DNA from: Clostridia bacterium
GTDB lineage: Bacteria > Bacillota > Clostridia > Oscillospirales > Acutalibacteraceae
Length of the DNA: 64,000 nt
Reading direction: 5' to 3'
Assembly: GCA_017414965.1 (NCBI GenBank)
Contig: JAFQJL010000004.1
Location: forward strand, 1-64,000
The translations under genes were made by a program, and so were the position numbers. Positions 44,043-53,666 of this stretch are shown here, one piece after another (the stretch's first letter is position 1; every line of letters begins with the position of its first letter). Below the pieces are notes generated by a model. The model saw nothing but the letters and a program-made list of their open reading frames with translations. It had not been told where the DNA came from and ran no database searches.

Positions 44043-46158
44043 ACATCAACGTAAAAACTCCCCCGGAAAAATCCGGGGGAGTTTTTTGGTATTCAACACC
44101 GCGGCGGTAAAGCCCGCGGGTAATTTGTTTGGGGTTGCTTCCGCCGACGGTGTAGGCGGCAATCACACGATTGACCTCCTCGGCGGTTTCCACCGTAAAA
44201 TGCAGCAACTTGAAATCCAGCGGCGGCAGTTCCTCCAACTTGTCTGCCCACCAGAGTGGGGTGGAGTTGAGTACTTCGACAGCGGTTTTGCGGTGACATT
44301 CCAACGGGAAGGTGACGCCCATCCGATCGACCAGTGCGCCGTTTCGACCGTCGCAGCCTTGGCAGCCGACGGCGTTTTGGCGTGGGCATGCCCGCGCCAG
44401 CATTAGCGGTTGTCGTCCGTATACGAGCGCACCGACGCGTCCGCCCCATGGCTGGCGCATTTGCGCAAAGGTCAGTTCCTGTGAGAGCGTAGCGGCGGTC
44501 AGCCCCTGCGATTGCAAGGCCGCTAGCGTGGCGGTGTTGGCGACGTTGAGACCGAATCCGCCGATCGGGGACAATCCGGCATCGGTTGCCAACGGCAGGG
44601 CGCCGATGTTGCCGCAGAGCGCCACGGTCGCACCGGCGGACTTGGCATCCGCCAAGCGTGCGCGAATGGCGTCCTCGGCGCCCCAGAGTGCACGCGGGAT
44701 CTCCACGCCGACCGTCAGGCGATCCGCCCATTTGGTGAGGATGGCCGGATCGGTGTCCAGCGGAAAGAATACGGTTTCTGCCGCTTGCGCGACCGTGTCG
44801 GTCATCTGACCGGCATCCGACAACCGCACCCACCACTGCTCGGCGCGATCGACAGGAGAATGGACTTCAAGCGTCGGTTCGCGCCACGCAATCGGACGGC
44901 ACGCGCCGCGCAAAGCGGTCAGCGCCGCCAACGCTTCGCGCCGGAGCGCGTTGAGCGCCGCCGCCGAGAGTGACAAGCCGTCTGCCGCCTGTACCGACAG
45001 ATCCTCCAGCCGATACGGCGTGCCGCCGGTCTTGCTCAACTGCTGCGAGATGCGCTCGTGACTCATCGGGCGCTCGGAAAGCACCGGCAGATCGCCGGTG
45101 ACCGTTGCGGTATGTCCGTCGTGATCGCTGACCACCAACTGCGCCGGTTGATCGGGCGCCAGCGTCAGCGCAAACCGGACGGGCACGCGCGGTTTTTCGG
45201 CGCGCGTCAACTGCTGCAGGCGCGAGAGTGCGCCGGAAGCGGCGGTTACGTCCTCTTTGCGACGCATCCCGAACATCGCGTTCCGCCGACCGGTGTAGTA
45301 GCCGTCGGTAAATCCGCTGCGCGAAAAGACCGATTGCAGATCGGTTTTTAAGGATTCCGAAATTTCTTCGCCGTCCGCGGCGGCGGCATAGACCGCCGAG
45401 GCGGCAGCTACGTATTCCGGTCGCTTGCGGCGCCCTTCGATCTTGAGGGAGTCCACGCCGAGTGTGGCCAGTTCCTGCGCGTACGGATACAACGCCAGAT
45501 CACGCAAGCTGAGGGCAGCATCCCGTCCCTCGACGGCGCGATCGGCTTTACCGGCGACCGCAAACGGCAGGCGGCAGGTCTGCGCGCACAGTCCGCGGTT
45601 GCCGCTTCGTCCGCCGAGCATAGCAGAGAAGTAGCATTGGCCGGATACGCACATACACAAGGCGCCGTGCGCGAACACTTCAATTTCCGCCCCTTGACCT
45701 ACACACGCGGCGATCTCCTCGCGAGACATCTCGCGCGCCAATACCACACGCGAAAAACCGAGCGCGGCGAGCGCTTGCACGCCGGCAGGCGAATGACAGG
45801 AGCATTGGGTGGAGGCGTGCAACACCATATCCGGCGCGGCTTGTCGAATGGCGGTCGCCAGACCGAGATCCTGCACGATCAGCGCATCCACACCGCAAGC
45901 GCAAGCCTCTTTGGCGGTTTCCAGCACCGCTGCAAACTCCTCTTGCCGCACTAGCGTGTTCAACGCCAAGTGAACAGCCACACCACGAACATGACACTCC
46001 CGGACGATGTCCGCGAGTGTCATGGTGCCAAAATCGTTTGCGTTTTGGCGCGCGTTAAATTTTCCAATCCCCAGATAGACGGCGTCCGCACCGGCGCGGA
46101 GCGCCGCATCCAGCATATCGCATGAGGCGACAGGGGCCAAAATCTCCGGTCGTTTCAT
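43993..46158 (-). CDS. U32 family peptidase/collagenase-like protein
   Basis: A 721-residue U32 protein with the family core in the first 300 residues: ILAPVASCDMLDAALRAGADAVYLG, the signature EVFAHGALCMCVSGQCYFS (about 160-178), SGNRGLCAQTCR, and SLKIEGRRKRPEYV. The later CPRQNAVGCQGC adds Cys that may bind an Fe-S cluster, as in RlhA/UbiU relatives. Many U32 proteins modify rRNA or cofactors, so peptidase activity is uncertain. The frame runs past the expected C terminus (LYRRGVEYQ) through the terminator hairpin into the antisense of dut. It starts in the stop of zapA (TGATG). Confidence 0.88.
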   Translation of the reverse strand: MKRPEILAPVASCDMLDAALRAGADAVYLGIGKFNARQNANDFGTMTLADIVRECHVRGVAVHLALNTLVRQEEFAAVLETAKEACACGVDALIVQDLGLATAIRQAAPDMVLHASTQCSCHSPAGVQALAALGFSRVVLAREMSREEIAACVGQGAEIEVFAHGALCMCVSGQCYFSAMLGGRSGNRGLCAQTCRLPFAVAGKADRAVEGRDAALSLRDLALYPYAQELATLGVDSLKIEGRRKRPEYVAAASAVYAAAADGEEISESLKTDLQSVFSRSGFTDGYYTGRRNAMFGMRRKEDVTAASGALSRLQQLTRAEKPRVPVRFALTLAPDQPAQLVVSDHDGHTATVTGDLPVLSERPMSHERISQQLSKTGGTPYRLEDLSVQAADGLSLSAAALNALRREALAALTALRGACRPIAWREPTLEVHSPVDRAEQWWVRLSDAGQMTDTVAQAAETVFFPLDTDPAILTKWADRLTVGVEIPRALWGAEDAIRARLADAKSAGATVALCGNIGALPLATDAGLSPIGGFGLNVANTATLAALQSQGLTAATLSQELTFAQMRQPWGGRVGALVYGRQPLMLARACPRQNAVGCQGCDGRNGALVDRMGVTFPLECHRKTAVEVLNSTPLWWADKLEELPPLDFKLLHFTVETAEEVNRVIAAYTVGGSNPKQITRGLYRRGVEYQKTPPDFSGGVFTLMFIYRSIRNRRRHARSH
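44053..44086. terminator. Bidirectional intrinsic terminator
   Basis: Perfect 15-bp stem AAAAACTCCCCCGGA/TCCGGGGGAGTTTTT with AAAA loop, downstream of dut. The minus-strand U32 frame reads through it. Confidence 0.9.
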
Positions 46159-46490
46159 CAGATGCGACGGTAGTTCTCCAGCTCGCGGCGCAGACGCTCG
46201 ACTTCGCGGCGGGCGTTGTCGGCTTCGATGCGCGCACGCGCGTTGTCATCCAAGTAGCTCTTCATCTGCGCGCGGAGATTGTCCGCGGTGGATTCGGCTT
46301 TTTTGGTCGCGTCCAGACAGTTGAGCGCGCACAGCACCGCCGCCATGGTGGTGGAAACGCGCGGATTCTGCATCAGCTCGCGCATCTGGCTGTCAACCTC
46401 GGCGCCCAGCTCGTTCATATAGGCGACCGACTCGTCGGAGGTCAGGCAATAGGTGGCTCCGGCGATAGAAAGATTTACTTTATTAGCCAT
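46158..46490 (-). CDS. zapA: Cell division protein ZapA
   Basis: A 110-residue FtsZ-associated protein that bundles FtsZ at midcell. N-terminal ZapA fold (NKVNLSIAGATYCLTSDESVAYMNELGAEVDSQM) and a C-terminal coiled coil (about 65-110, KKAESTADNLRAQMKSYLDD...RREVERLRRELENYRRI). The zapA-U32 pair is a common Clostridia arrangement. Its stop overlaps the U32 start by one base. Confidence 0.92.
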   Translation of the reverse strand: MANKVNLSIAGATYCLTSDESVAYMNELGAEVDSQMRELMQNPRVSTTMAAVLCALNCLDATKKAESTADNLRAQMKSYLDDNARARIEADNARREVERLRRELENYRRI

Positions 46491-46507
46491 AATCTACACT
46501 CCTTTAC

Positions 46508-47128
46508 TTAGGCATTGGCCGATTTGACAAGGCCGTGGGCGGTCAGCCACGCGCTGACGGTCACGTCTTCCCGACGCGCCAGCGCACGCAGATCCAAGTA
46601 CAGACGATGATCGAGATCGCGCAACGCCATTGCCGTGGGGGCGCCATCGGGGAACAGCGCACGCACGCGCGCTTCGATATCCGCCACGTCACCCAGCGCG
46701 AGCGCCGGACGTCCGCCGCCGGAACGCTGATAGGTGAATCCGCCGCGCGCAAAGAACGCGTCCAGATCGCCCTCGTCGCCGGTCAGACGGCGCAGCTGCG
46801 CACCGCGCTCGGCCAGCTTCTTGTGACCGGTGTTCAGACGAACGATCACGCCGTCCGGATAGATCTCGCGCAAACGGGCAAAATAACGATCCAACTTGCG
46901 TTGCAACGCTTCGGCCGAAATGGCCGTTTCTTCCTCGGTGGCAACCGCCGCCTCAGCCGGTGCGGCCGCTTCCGCCTCGGCTACCGGTGCCACGGCCGGC
47001 ACAGCCTCGGGGGCTTTTTCCTCCTGTGCATTTTCAACGGGGGCAGGTTTTTGCTCTTCCTGCGGTGCTTTCATCGGGACGGCTTCGTTTTGCGGCTTTT
47101 TGCCGAATAAACGATCAAAAAATCCCAT
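46508..47128 (-). CDS. Hypothetical protein with amphipathic N terminus and Ala/Pro/Glu-rich linker
   Basis: A 206-residue protein, family not recognised. It starts with a short amphipathic, basic helix (MGFFDRLFGKK) that could bind membrane, then about 55 residues rich in Ala, Pro, Glu and Val (about 12-68), then a folded-looking C-terminal domain of about 135 residues with FARLREIYPDGVIVRL and LRALARREDVTVSAWLTAHGL. It lies 17 nt upstream of zapA in the same direction, so a division- or envelope-linked role is possible by context only. Confidence 0.75.
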   Translation of the reverse strand: MGFFDRLFGKKPQNEAVPMKAPQEEQKPAPVENAQEEKAPEAVPAVAPVAEAEAAAPAEAAVATEEETAISAEALQRKLDRYFARLREIYPDGVIVRLNTGHKKLAERGAQLRRLTGDEGDLDAFFARGGFTYQRSGGGRPALALGDVADIEARVRALFPDGAPTAMALRDLDHRLYLDLRALARREDVTVSAWLTAHGLVKSANA

Positions 47129-47386
47129 AAAAACCCCTCCTTTTCGTGATATTGTGCTTTAATTATACACCAAGTATTTTCAAAAATCTACCCTTTTCGT
47201 CAGAAAAATTGAAAAAATTTACCCCCTGCTTTTTGGTGGTTTTGCATATAAGAGAAAGAATTTGAGGGTGGGTAGATTATGGAAATGCGGTTTGTGGCAT
47301 AAAAATGTGCGAAGCGGTGGACTTTTTTGTTTTATTGTGGTAGAATATCTATATATGTCAATATTAAAAGAAAGAGAGGCCACGCG

Positions 47387-48877
47387 ATGAGCAAGGTTTC
47401 GGTTTCGCTGGTTTCCTATAACAGCGGAGGGGTGATTGTCGGAGCGCTGACGTCGCTGTTCCGCGAAGTGCAGGATTTGGATCTGCAGGTATACGTGGTG
47501 GATAACGCTTCCTCGGACAATACGGTGGCCACGGTGCAAGAGCATTTTCCGCAGGTGACCGTGTTGCCGCTTTCGGAAAACTGCGGCTTTGGCGGCGGAC
47601 ACAACGCGGTGTTGCCGCTGTTGGATTCGGATTACCACCTGATCTTAAATCCGGACGTGCTGTTCACCTACGACGCCTTGACGCCGTTGTGCGAATGGCT
47701 GGACGAGCATACGGACACGGTGCTGGTCACCCCCAACGTGCTCAATCCGGATGGCACGCGACAGGCGGTGCCGCGGCGGTTGCCGCGACCGGAATATATG
47801 CTCTCTCGTCCGTTGGCGAAATTCGGGGGAGTTTTCCGGAAATGGCGCAACGCCTACACGATGAACGGCAGCGATTTTGACGGTCCCACCGAGATTTCGT
47901 TTTGCACCGGTTGCTTTATGCTGGTGCGGACGGCAGCCTTAAAAGCGGTCGGCGGCTTTGATGAGGATTTCTTCCTCTACTGCGAGGATGCCGACCTCTC
48001 TCGTCGCTTGGCGGCGCACGGTCGACTGATCTGCTTACCGGATGTCAGCGTGACTCACGGTTGGGAGCGCGGCAGCAGCAAGAATGCGGCGCTCCGCAAA
48101 CTGCATATGCAGTCGATGCGGCGGTATTTCGCCAAATGGCGCGGCCGCGAAGCAACGGCGATGCCGGGCGAACGCGTATCGGTGGCGATGGCGTCCTACA
48201 ACGGCGCTCGCTATATCGAGGAGCAGCTGCTGTCCATCACCGCGCAGTTGGCGGCAGAGGACGAAGTGATCGTGTCGGACGACGGCTCTACCGACGGTAC
48301 GATCGAGATAATCGACCGTCTGGCGGCGACCGATCCGCGCATCCGTCGGATCGACGGACCGCGCGCCGGTATCGTGGCCAACTTTGAAAATGCGATGAAG
48401 GCCTGCACGGGCGATATCGTGTTTCTGGCCGATCAAGACGATGTGTGGCACGCCGACAAGCGCGAAGCGGTGCTGGATAAATTCCGCCAGACCGGTGCGA
48501 CGCTGGTGCTGCACGACGCACGTGTGACCGACGGCGCGCTGACCGAAACGGCCCCGTCCTACTTTGCATTCCACGGCACGCGCGCGGGGTATTGGCAAAA
48601 CCTGTGGCGTAACGGCTACGTCGGCTGCTGTATGGCGTTTCGGCGGGAACTGCTGGAGATCGCGTTGCCGATGCCGACAAACCTTCCGATGCACGATCAA
48701 TGGCTGGGAATGCTCGCCGAAAAACGTGGCGGCGTGGCGTTGCTCAACAAACCGCTGATCGATTATCGTCGGCACGAGAGCAACGCGACCACGCTGGAAC
48801 AGCACGGGCCGCTGCCGGAGATGCTCAAAAATCGTTGGATCATGCTCCGCGCGTTGACGGCGCGGCTGAAAAAATGA
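47387..48877 (+). CDS. Fused double GT2 glycosyltransferase
   Basis: A 496-residue cytoplasmic-face enzyme with two family 2 glycosyltransferase domains. Domain 1 (1 to about 250) has VSLVSYNSGG, VVDNASSDNT and GFGGGHNAV, like rhamnosyltransferases. Domain 2 (about 261-490) has VSVAMASYNGARYIEEQL, VSDDGSTDGT (about 297-306) and LADQDDVW (about 348-355). ATG 47387 follows GAGAGGCCACGCG. It heads an apparent operon with rfbA, rfbD and rfbC, which fits with transfer of rhamnose (and one more sugar) to a wall polysaccharide. Confidence 0.92.
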   Translation: MSKVSVSLVSYNSGGVIVGALTSLFREVQDLDLQVYVVDNASSDNTVATVQEHFPQVTVLPLSENCGFGGGHNAVLPLLDSDYHLILNPDVLFTYDALTPLCEWLDEHTDTVLVTPNVLNPDGTRQAVPRRLPRPEYMLSRPLAKFGGVFRKWRNAYTMNGSDFDGPTEISFCTGCFMLVRTAALKAVGGFDEDFFLYCEDADLSRRLAAHGRLICLPDVSVTHGWERGSSKNAALRKLHMQSMRRYFAKWRGREATAMPGERVSVAMASYNGARYIEEQLLSITAQLAAEDEVIVSDDGSTDGTIEIIDRLAATDPRIRRIDGPRAGIVANFENAMKACTGDIVFLADQDDVWHADKREAVLDKFRQTGATLVLHDARVTDGALTETAPSYFAFHGTRAGYWQNLWRNGYVGCCMAFRRELLEIALPMPTNLPMHDQWLGMLAEKRGGVALLNKPLIDYRRHESNATTLEQHGPLPEMLKNRWIMLRALTARLKK

Positions 48878-48916
48878 ATGACGGGCCCTGCCCGTGACAT
48901 AAGGAGAGGATGTAAC

Positions 48917-49792
48917 ATGAAAGGTATTATCTTGGCCGGCGGTGCCGGTACGCGACTGTATCCGTCGACGTTGGCGGTGTCCAAGCAGATTTTGACGGTG
49001 TACGACAAACCGATGATCTACTATCCGCTGTCCACGCTGATGTTGGCCGGCGTGCGCGAGGTGCTGATCATCTCCACGCCGCGCGATCTGCCGACGTATC
49101 GCGAATTGCTCGGCACCGGCGAACAGCTGGGTATGCGCTTTGAGTACGTGGTGCAGGAAGCACCGCGCGGTCTGGCCGAGGCGTGTATTCTCGGTCGCGA
49201 TTTCATCGGAGACGATTCGGTGTGTCTGGTGTTGGGCGACAACGTGTTTTACGGCTACGGCTTCGGTGGCCGCTTGTTGAAAGCGGCTTCCCGTACGGAA
49301 GGCGCCACCATCTTTGGCTACCACGTGTCCAACCCGAAGGATTTCGGTGTGGTGGAATACGATAAGGATTGGAACGTGCTGTCCATTGAGGAAAAACCGG
49401 CCAATCCGAAGTCCAACTACGCGGTTCCGGGTCTGTATTTCTACGACAACGACGTGGTGGAGATCGCGGCGAATATCAAGCCGTCTCCGCGCGGCGAGCT
49501 GGAGATCACCGATGTCAACAACGAGTATCTTCGTCGCGGCAAGCTCAAGGTGGAACTGCTCGGTCGCGGTATGGCGTGGCTGGATACCGGCAACCATCGT
49601 GCGTTGTTGGCGGCGTCCAACTTCGTGGAAACGGTGCAGACGCGGCAGGGACTTTACATCTCCTGCATCGAGGAGATCGCCTATCGTCGCGGTTTCATCA
49701 CGCGTGAGCAGTTGACCGAACTGGGGAACAAACTCAAAACCACGGAATACGGCCAGTACATCCTGAAAGTCGCTAACGGCGAGGTGGAGTAA
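48917..49792 (+). CDS. rfbA: Glucose-1-phosphate thymidylyltransferase
   Basis: A 291-residue nucleotidyltransferase making dTDP-glucose, step one of dTDP-rhamnose synthesis. [17 protein letters not shown] at the N terminus binds d[21 protein letters not shown] and [12 protein letters not shown] are RmlA motifs, with [10 protein letters not shown] further on. ATG 48917 has AAGGAGAGG upstream. Third position in the rhamnose operon is rfbD, not rfbB. Confidence 0.95.
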   Translation: MKGIILAGGAGTRLYPSTLAVSKQILTVYDKPMIYYPLSTLMLAGVREVLIISTPRDLPTYRELLGTGEQLGMRFEYVVQEAPRGLAEACILGRDFIGDDSVCLVLGDNVFYGYGFGGRLLKAASRTEGATIFGYHVSNPKDFGVVEYDKDWNVLSIEEKPANPKSNYAVPGLYFYDNDVVEIAANIKPSPRGELEITDVNNEYLRRGKLKVELLGRGMAWLDTGNHRALLAASNFVETVQTRQGLYISCIEEIAYRRGFITREQLTELGNKLKTTEYGQYILKVANGEVE

Positions 49793-49794
49793 TT

Positions 49795-50682
49795 TTGAAC
49801 GTTCTGATCACCGGCGCAAACGGCCAGCTCGGTCGTGAGCTGCAGTCTGTTCTCCGGCGCGGGCGAGCCGATATCGGTGCGGTGCCGGCAGTCTATGCGG
49901 ACGCGACGGTTACGGCGGTCGACGCCGATCAACTGGATATTACCGATGCGCAGGCGGTGACGGCGTTTTTTACCAAAACCTGCCCCGATGTTGTGTTTAA
50001 CTGCGCGGCATACACGCAAGTGGATGCGTGCGAGGAGAACGAGGCGGACGCGGCTCGCGTCAACGCGGACGGACCGGCGCATCTGGCGGCGGCCGCCGCC
50101 CGAATCGGCGCCAAGCTGGTGCACGTGTCGACCGATTACGTGTTTGACGGCGCGGCTTGCGAGCCGTACGACGAGGATGCGCCGACGGCGCCGGCGACGG
50201 CGTACGGCCGCACCAAGCAACGCGGCGAGCAGGCGGTGTTGGCGGCGTGCGATCGTGTTTTTGTGGTGCGCACCGCATGGTTGTATGGAACCGAGGGGCA
50301 CAATTTTGTGGCCACTATGCGCCGTCTCGGCGCTTCGCGTGACACCGTGACGGTGGTGGACGACCAGACCGGTAGCCCCACCTACACCGAGGATCTCGCG
50401 TGGACGTTGCTGGCGCTGGGCGCGACCGAGCACTATGGCGTTTACCACGCCACCGGTGCCGGAAGCTGTACGTGGTGTGCGTTTGCTCGCGCCATTATGG
50501 AACGCGCGGGCAACGGTTGCCGCGTACTGCCGTGTACGACGGCGGAATATCCCAGCAAAACGCCGCGTCCGGCGTACTCGGTGCTGGGGCATAAGGCGCT
50601 GGCGGCGATCGGACTGGATCGTATACGGCCGTGGGAGGATGCGCTGGATGCGTATTTTGCCCGAACAAAAAACGAGGGGTAA
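49795..50682 (+). CDS. rfbD: dTDP-4-dehydrorhamnose reductase
   Basis: A 295-residue extended SDR enzyme, the last step of dTDP-L-rhamnose synthesis. TGANGQLGREL NAD(P)-binding motif at 7-17, FNCAAYTQVDACEENE, STDYVFDG and catalytic YGRTK (Tyr-x3-Lys). The start appears to be TTG 49795 (MNVLITG), with GGTGGAG inside the end of rfbA; the stop of rfbA is 2 nt before. Confidence 0.94.
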   Translation: MNVLITGANGQLGRELQSVLRRGRADIGAVPAVYADATVTAVDADQLDITDAQAVTAFFTKTCPDVVFNCAAYTQVDACEENEADAARVNADGPAHLAAAAARIGAKLVHVSTDYVFDGAACEPYDEDAPTAPATAYGRTKQRGEQAVLAACDRVFVVRTAWLYGTEGHNFVATMRRLGASRDTVTVVDDQTGSPTYTEDLAWTLLALGATEHYGVYHATGAGSCTWCAFARAIMERAGNGCRVLPCTTAEYPSKTPRPAYSVLGHKALAAIGLDRIRPWEDALDAYFARTKNEG

Positions 50683-50685
50683 GTT

Positions 50686-51225
50686 ATGGGAAAATTACTT
50701 GTCGAAAAAACAGAGATCGAGGGCGTTTTGTTGTTGACGCCGGCGGTGTATGGCGATGCGCGCGGCTATTTTACGGAAACGTATAACGAGCGCGACTATC
50801 GCGAAGCCGGCATTGACGCCACGTTCGTGCAAGACAACGAGTCTCGTTCGGCACGGGGCGTGTTGCGCGGTCTTCATTTCCAAAAAACTCACCCCCAAGC
50901 CAAACTGGTGCGCGTGTTGCAGGGGGAAGTGTTTGACGTAGCGGTGGATCTGCGCGAGGGAAGTCCCACCTACGGGCAATGGACCGGTGCGGTGCTGACC
51001 GGCGAAAATCACAAACAGATATTTGTCCCCAAGGGGTTTGCCCACGGGTTTTTGGTGTTGTCCGACTACGCGGTGTTCGCGTACAAATGCGATGATTTTT
51101 ACGATCCGACCGACGAGGGCGGATTGCTTTGGAACGATCCGGATATCGGCATTGAATGGCCGATTGCGGCGGATATGACCTTGTTGCTCTCCGACAAGGA
51201 CAAACAGCAACCGACGCTTCGCTGA
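50686..51225 (+). CDS. rfbC: dTDP-4-dehydrorhamnose 3,5-epimerase
   Basis: A 179-residue cupin epimerase. FTETYNERDYREAGI, VQDNESRSARGVLRGLHFQ (with catalytic His), VFDVAVDLREGSPTYGQW and FVPKGFAHGFLVLSD are RmlC motifs. It starts 3 nt after rfbD and is followed by a terminator, so the operon ends without an rfbB. Confidence 0.95.
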   Translation: MGKLLVEKTEIEGVLLLTPAVYGDARGYFTETYNERDYREAGIDATFVQDNESRSARGVLRGLHFQKTHPQAKLVRVLQGEVFDVAVDLREGSPTYGQWTGAVLTGENHKQIFVPKGFAHGFLVLSDYAVFAYKCDDFYDPTDEGGLLWNDPDIGIEWPIAADMTLLLSDKDKQQPTLR

Positions 51226-51242
51226 TAAAGGGTGAACAATTC

Positions 51243-51276
51243 ACAAAAACCCCTGCTTTCCGGCAGGGGTTTTTGT
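51243..51276 (+). terminator. Intrinsic terminator after rfbC
   Basis: Perfect 14-bp stem ACAAAAACCCCTGC/GCAGGGGTTTTTGT, TTTCCG loop. Confidence 0.92.
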
Positions 51277-51288
51277 ATACTCTGAAAA

Positions 51289-51352
51289 ACACAAAATATT
51301 GTCGAAATAATTGCAAAATCGCGTTGACAAACACAATATGTTGTAATATAAT
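51289..51352 (+). promoter_or_regulatory. pflB promoter with two NrdR-like boxes
   Basis: TTGACA (51324-51329), 17-nt spacer, TATAAT (51347-51352), a perfect consensus. ACACAATATGTTGTAA (51331-51346) fills the spacer, and ACACAAAATATTGTCG (51289-51304) lies 42 bases upstream, an even four helical turns. The layout copies the nrdD promoter. Confidence 0.75.
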
Positions 51353-51434
51353 GAAAATGCGCCGCTGTCGCTGACGGGCGCATAAAAGAAGTTAGTGCAG
51401 AATATCTGCTTGGATACTCAGAGGAGGAACTGTT

Positions 51435-53666
51435 ATGCAACACGAAAATTGGAAAGGATTTGCACAGGGCGTATGGCAAGAGGAGATCAACGTCCGTGAT
51501 TTCATTCAGAATAACTATAAAGAATATACCGGCGATGCGTCGTTCTTGGCCGGTGCCACCGCGCGCACGGATGCGCTGATGGAGAAGGTACAGGCGCTGT
51601 TTGCGGAGGAGCGCAAAAAGGGCGGCGTGCTGGATATTGATACCGAGACCGTCACCTCGCTGACCAGCTATGCGCCGGGCTACGTGGACAAGGATCGCGA
51701 GATCATTGTCGGCTTGCAGACGGATGCACCGCTGAAGCGCGGCGTCAATCCGTTTGGCGGTATGCGTATGGCGCGTCAGGCATGCTCGGCGTACGGCTAT
51801 CAGCTCAGCGACAAGGTGCGTCAGGAATTCCGTTTCCGCACCACGCATAACGACGGCGTGTTCCGCGCGTATACCGACGAAATGCGCGCCGCGCGCAAAT
51901 GCCACGTCATCACCGGTCTGCCGGACGCCTACGGTCGCGGCCGCATCATTGGCGATTATCGCCGTGTGGCGCTGTACGGCGTGGATCGGCTGATCGAGGA
52001 AAAGGAGAAAGACAAGGCGGCGCTGGTCGATTGCGATTTTAACGAGGAGACCGTCCGCTTGAGTGAGGAGCTGTTCAAGCAGATCACGTTCCTTGGTTAT
52101 ATGAAAGAAATGGCCGCTATGTATGGCTTTGATATCAGCCGTCCGGCGGCGAATGCGCGCGAGGCGATCCAGTGGACGTATTTCGGGTATCTGGCGTCCA
52201 TCAAGGAGCAAAACGGTGCGGCGATGTCGCTTGGACGCGTCAGCTCATTCTTTGATATTTACATCGAGCGCGACCTGCAAAAAGGCATTTTGACCGAGGA
52301 GGAAGCGCAGGAGCTGATGGACGATTTCGTCATCAAGCTGCGCTTGGCGCGCCACCTGCGCACGCCGGAATACAACGAACTGTTTGGCGGCGATCCGATG
52401 TGGATCACCGAAGTGGTCGGTGGTATGGGTGAGGACGGTCGTACGCTGGTCACCAAGAGCAGCTTCCGTATGCTCAATACGCTGTACACGCTCGGCTCTT
52501 CGCCGGAGCCCAACCTGACGGTGCTGTGGTCGACGGCGTTGCCGGAAGGCTTTAAGAAATTCTGCGCCAAGGTGTCGGCGGATACCGACTCTATCCAGTA
52601 CGAAAACGATGACGTGATGCGTCCGATCTACGGCGACGACTACGCGATCGCCTGTTGCGTGTCCGCGATGAAAGTGGGCAAGCAGATGCAGTTCTTCGGC
52701 GCGCGATGCAATCTCGCGAAGCTGTTGCTCATTGCGATCAACGGTGGCTACGACGCCACCAGCGGGATGCACATCGGTCCGCAGATGCCGGTGATGGACG
52801 GCGGCAAACTGGATTTTGACGCCGTCATGGAGCGTTACGAGATCTACATCGCATGGCTGATGCGACTGTACGTCAACACGATGAACGTCATCCATTATAT
52901 GCACGATAAATACGCCTACGAGAAAACGCAGATGGCGCTGCACGATACCGAGGTCGGTCGCTTTATGGCGTTTGGCATTGCGGGACTTTCGGTGGTAGTG
53001 GATTCGCTGTCGGCGATCAAGCACGCGACCGTGCTGCCCATCAAGGATGCCGACGGCTTCATCACCGATTTTGAAACGATTGGCGGTTTCCCGAAATTTG
53101 GTAACGACGACGATCGCGTGGACCTGATCGCCAAGGATATGACCCATCGCGTGATCACCGAACTGCGCAAGACGCCGACCTACCGCGGTGCCGAGCACAC
53201 GCTGTCGGTGTTGACCATCACCTCCAACGTGATGTACGGCAAGCACACCGGCGCCACGCCGGACGGCCGCAAGGCGTCCGCACCGTTTGCGCCGGGCGCC
53301 AACCCGATGCACAACCGCGAGGAGAACGGCGCGCTGGCGTCCTTGAACTCGGTGGCGAAGATCGACTACAACGATTGCCGCGACGGCATTTCCAACACCT
53401 TCTCCATCACGCCGGAAACGCTCGGCAAGACCGAGGAGGAGCGCGTGGACAACCTGGTCGCCATTTTGGATGGGTATTTTGCCAAGAAGGCGCATCACAT
53501 CAACGTCAACGTGCTGAATCGCGAAACGCTGATGAAAGCGTACGAAAACCCCGAGGATTACCCCAACCTGACCATTCGCGTGTCCGGTTATGCGGTCAAC
53601 TTCAACAAGCTGTCGCGTGAGCAGCAGCGTGAAGTCATCAGTCGCACCTTCCACGAGGCGATGTGA
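51435..53666 (+). CDS. pflB: Formate C-acetyltransferase (pyruvate formate-lyase)
   Basis: A 743-residue glycyl-radical enzyme converting pyruvate and CoA to acetyl-CoA and formate. Active-site Cys-Cys pair in [11 protein letters not shown] (about 396-397), radical glycine in RVSGYAVNF (Gly718), and a length close to PFLs of the E. coli type. GAGGAGGAACTGTT precedes ATG. Followed by pflA with a one-base overlap (TGATG). Confidence 0.96.
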   Translation: MQHENWKGFAQGVWQEEINVRDFIQNNYKEYTGDASFLAGATARTDALMEKVQALFAEERKKGGVLDIDTETVTSLTSYAPGYVDKDREIIVGLQTDAPLKRGVNPFGGMRMARQACSAYGYQLSDKVRQEFRFRTTHNDGVFRAYTDEMRAARKCHVITGLPDAYGRGRIIGDYRRVALYGVDRLIEEKEKDKAALVDCDFNEETVRLSEELFKQITFLGYMKEMAAMYGFDISRPAANAREAIQWTYFGYLASIKEQNGAAMSLGRVSSFFDIYIERDLQKGILTEEEAQELMDDFVIKLRLARHLRTPEYNELFGGDPMWITEVVGGMGEDGRTLVTKSSFRMLNTLYTLGSSPEPNLTVLWSTALPEGFKKFCAKVSADTDSIQYENDDVMRPIYGDDYAIACCVSAMKVGKQMQFFGARCNLAKLLLIAINGGYDATSGMHIGPQMPVMDGGKLDFDAVMERYEIYIAWLMRLYVNTMNVIHYMHDKYAYEKTQMALHDTEVGRFMAFGIAGLSVVVDSLSAIKHATVLPIKDADGFITDFETIGGFPKFGNDDDRVDLIAKDMTHRVITELRKTPTYRGAEHTLSVLTITSNVMYGKHTGATPDGRKASAPFAPGANPMHNREENGALASLNSVAKIDYNDCRDGISNTFSITPETLGKTEEERVDNLVAILDGYFAKKAHHINVNVLNRETLMKAYENPEDYPNLTIRVSGYAVNFNKLSREQQREVISRTFHEAM

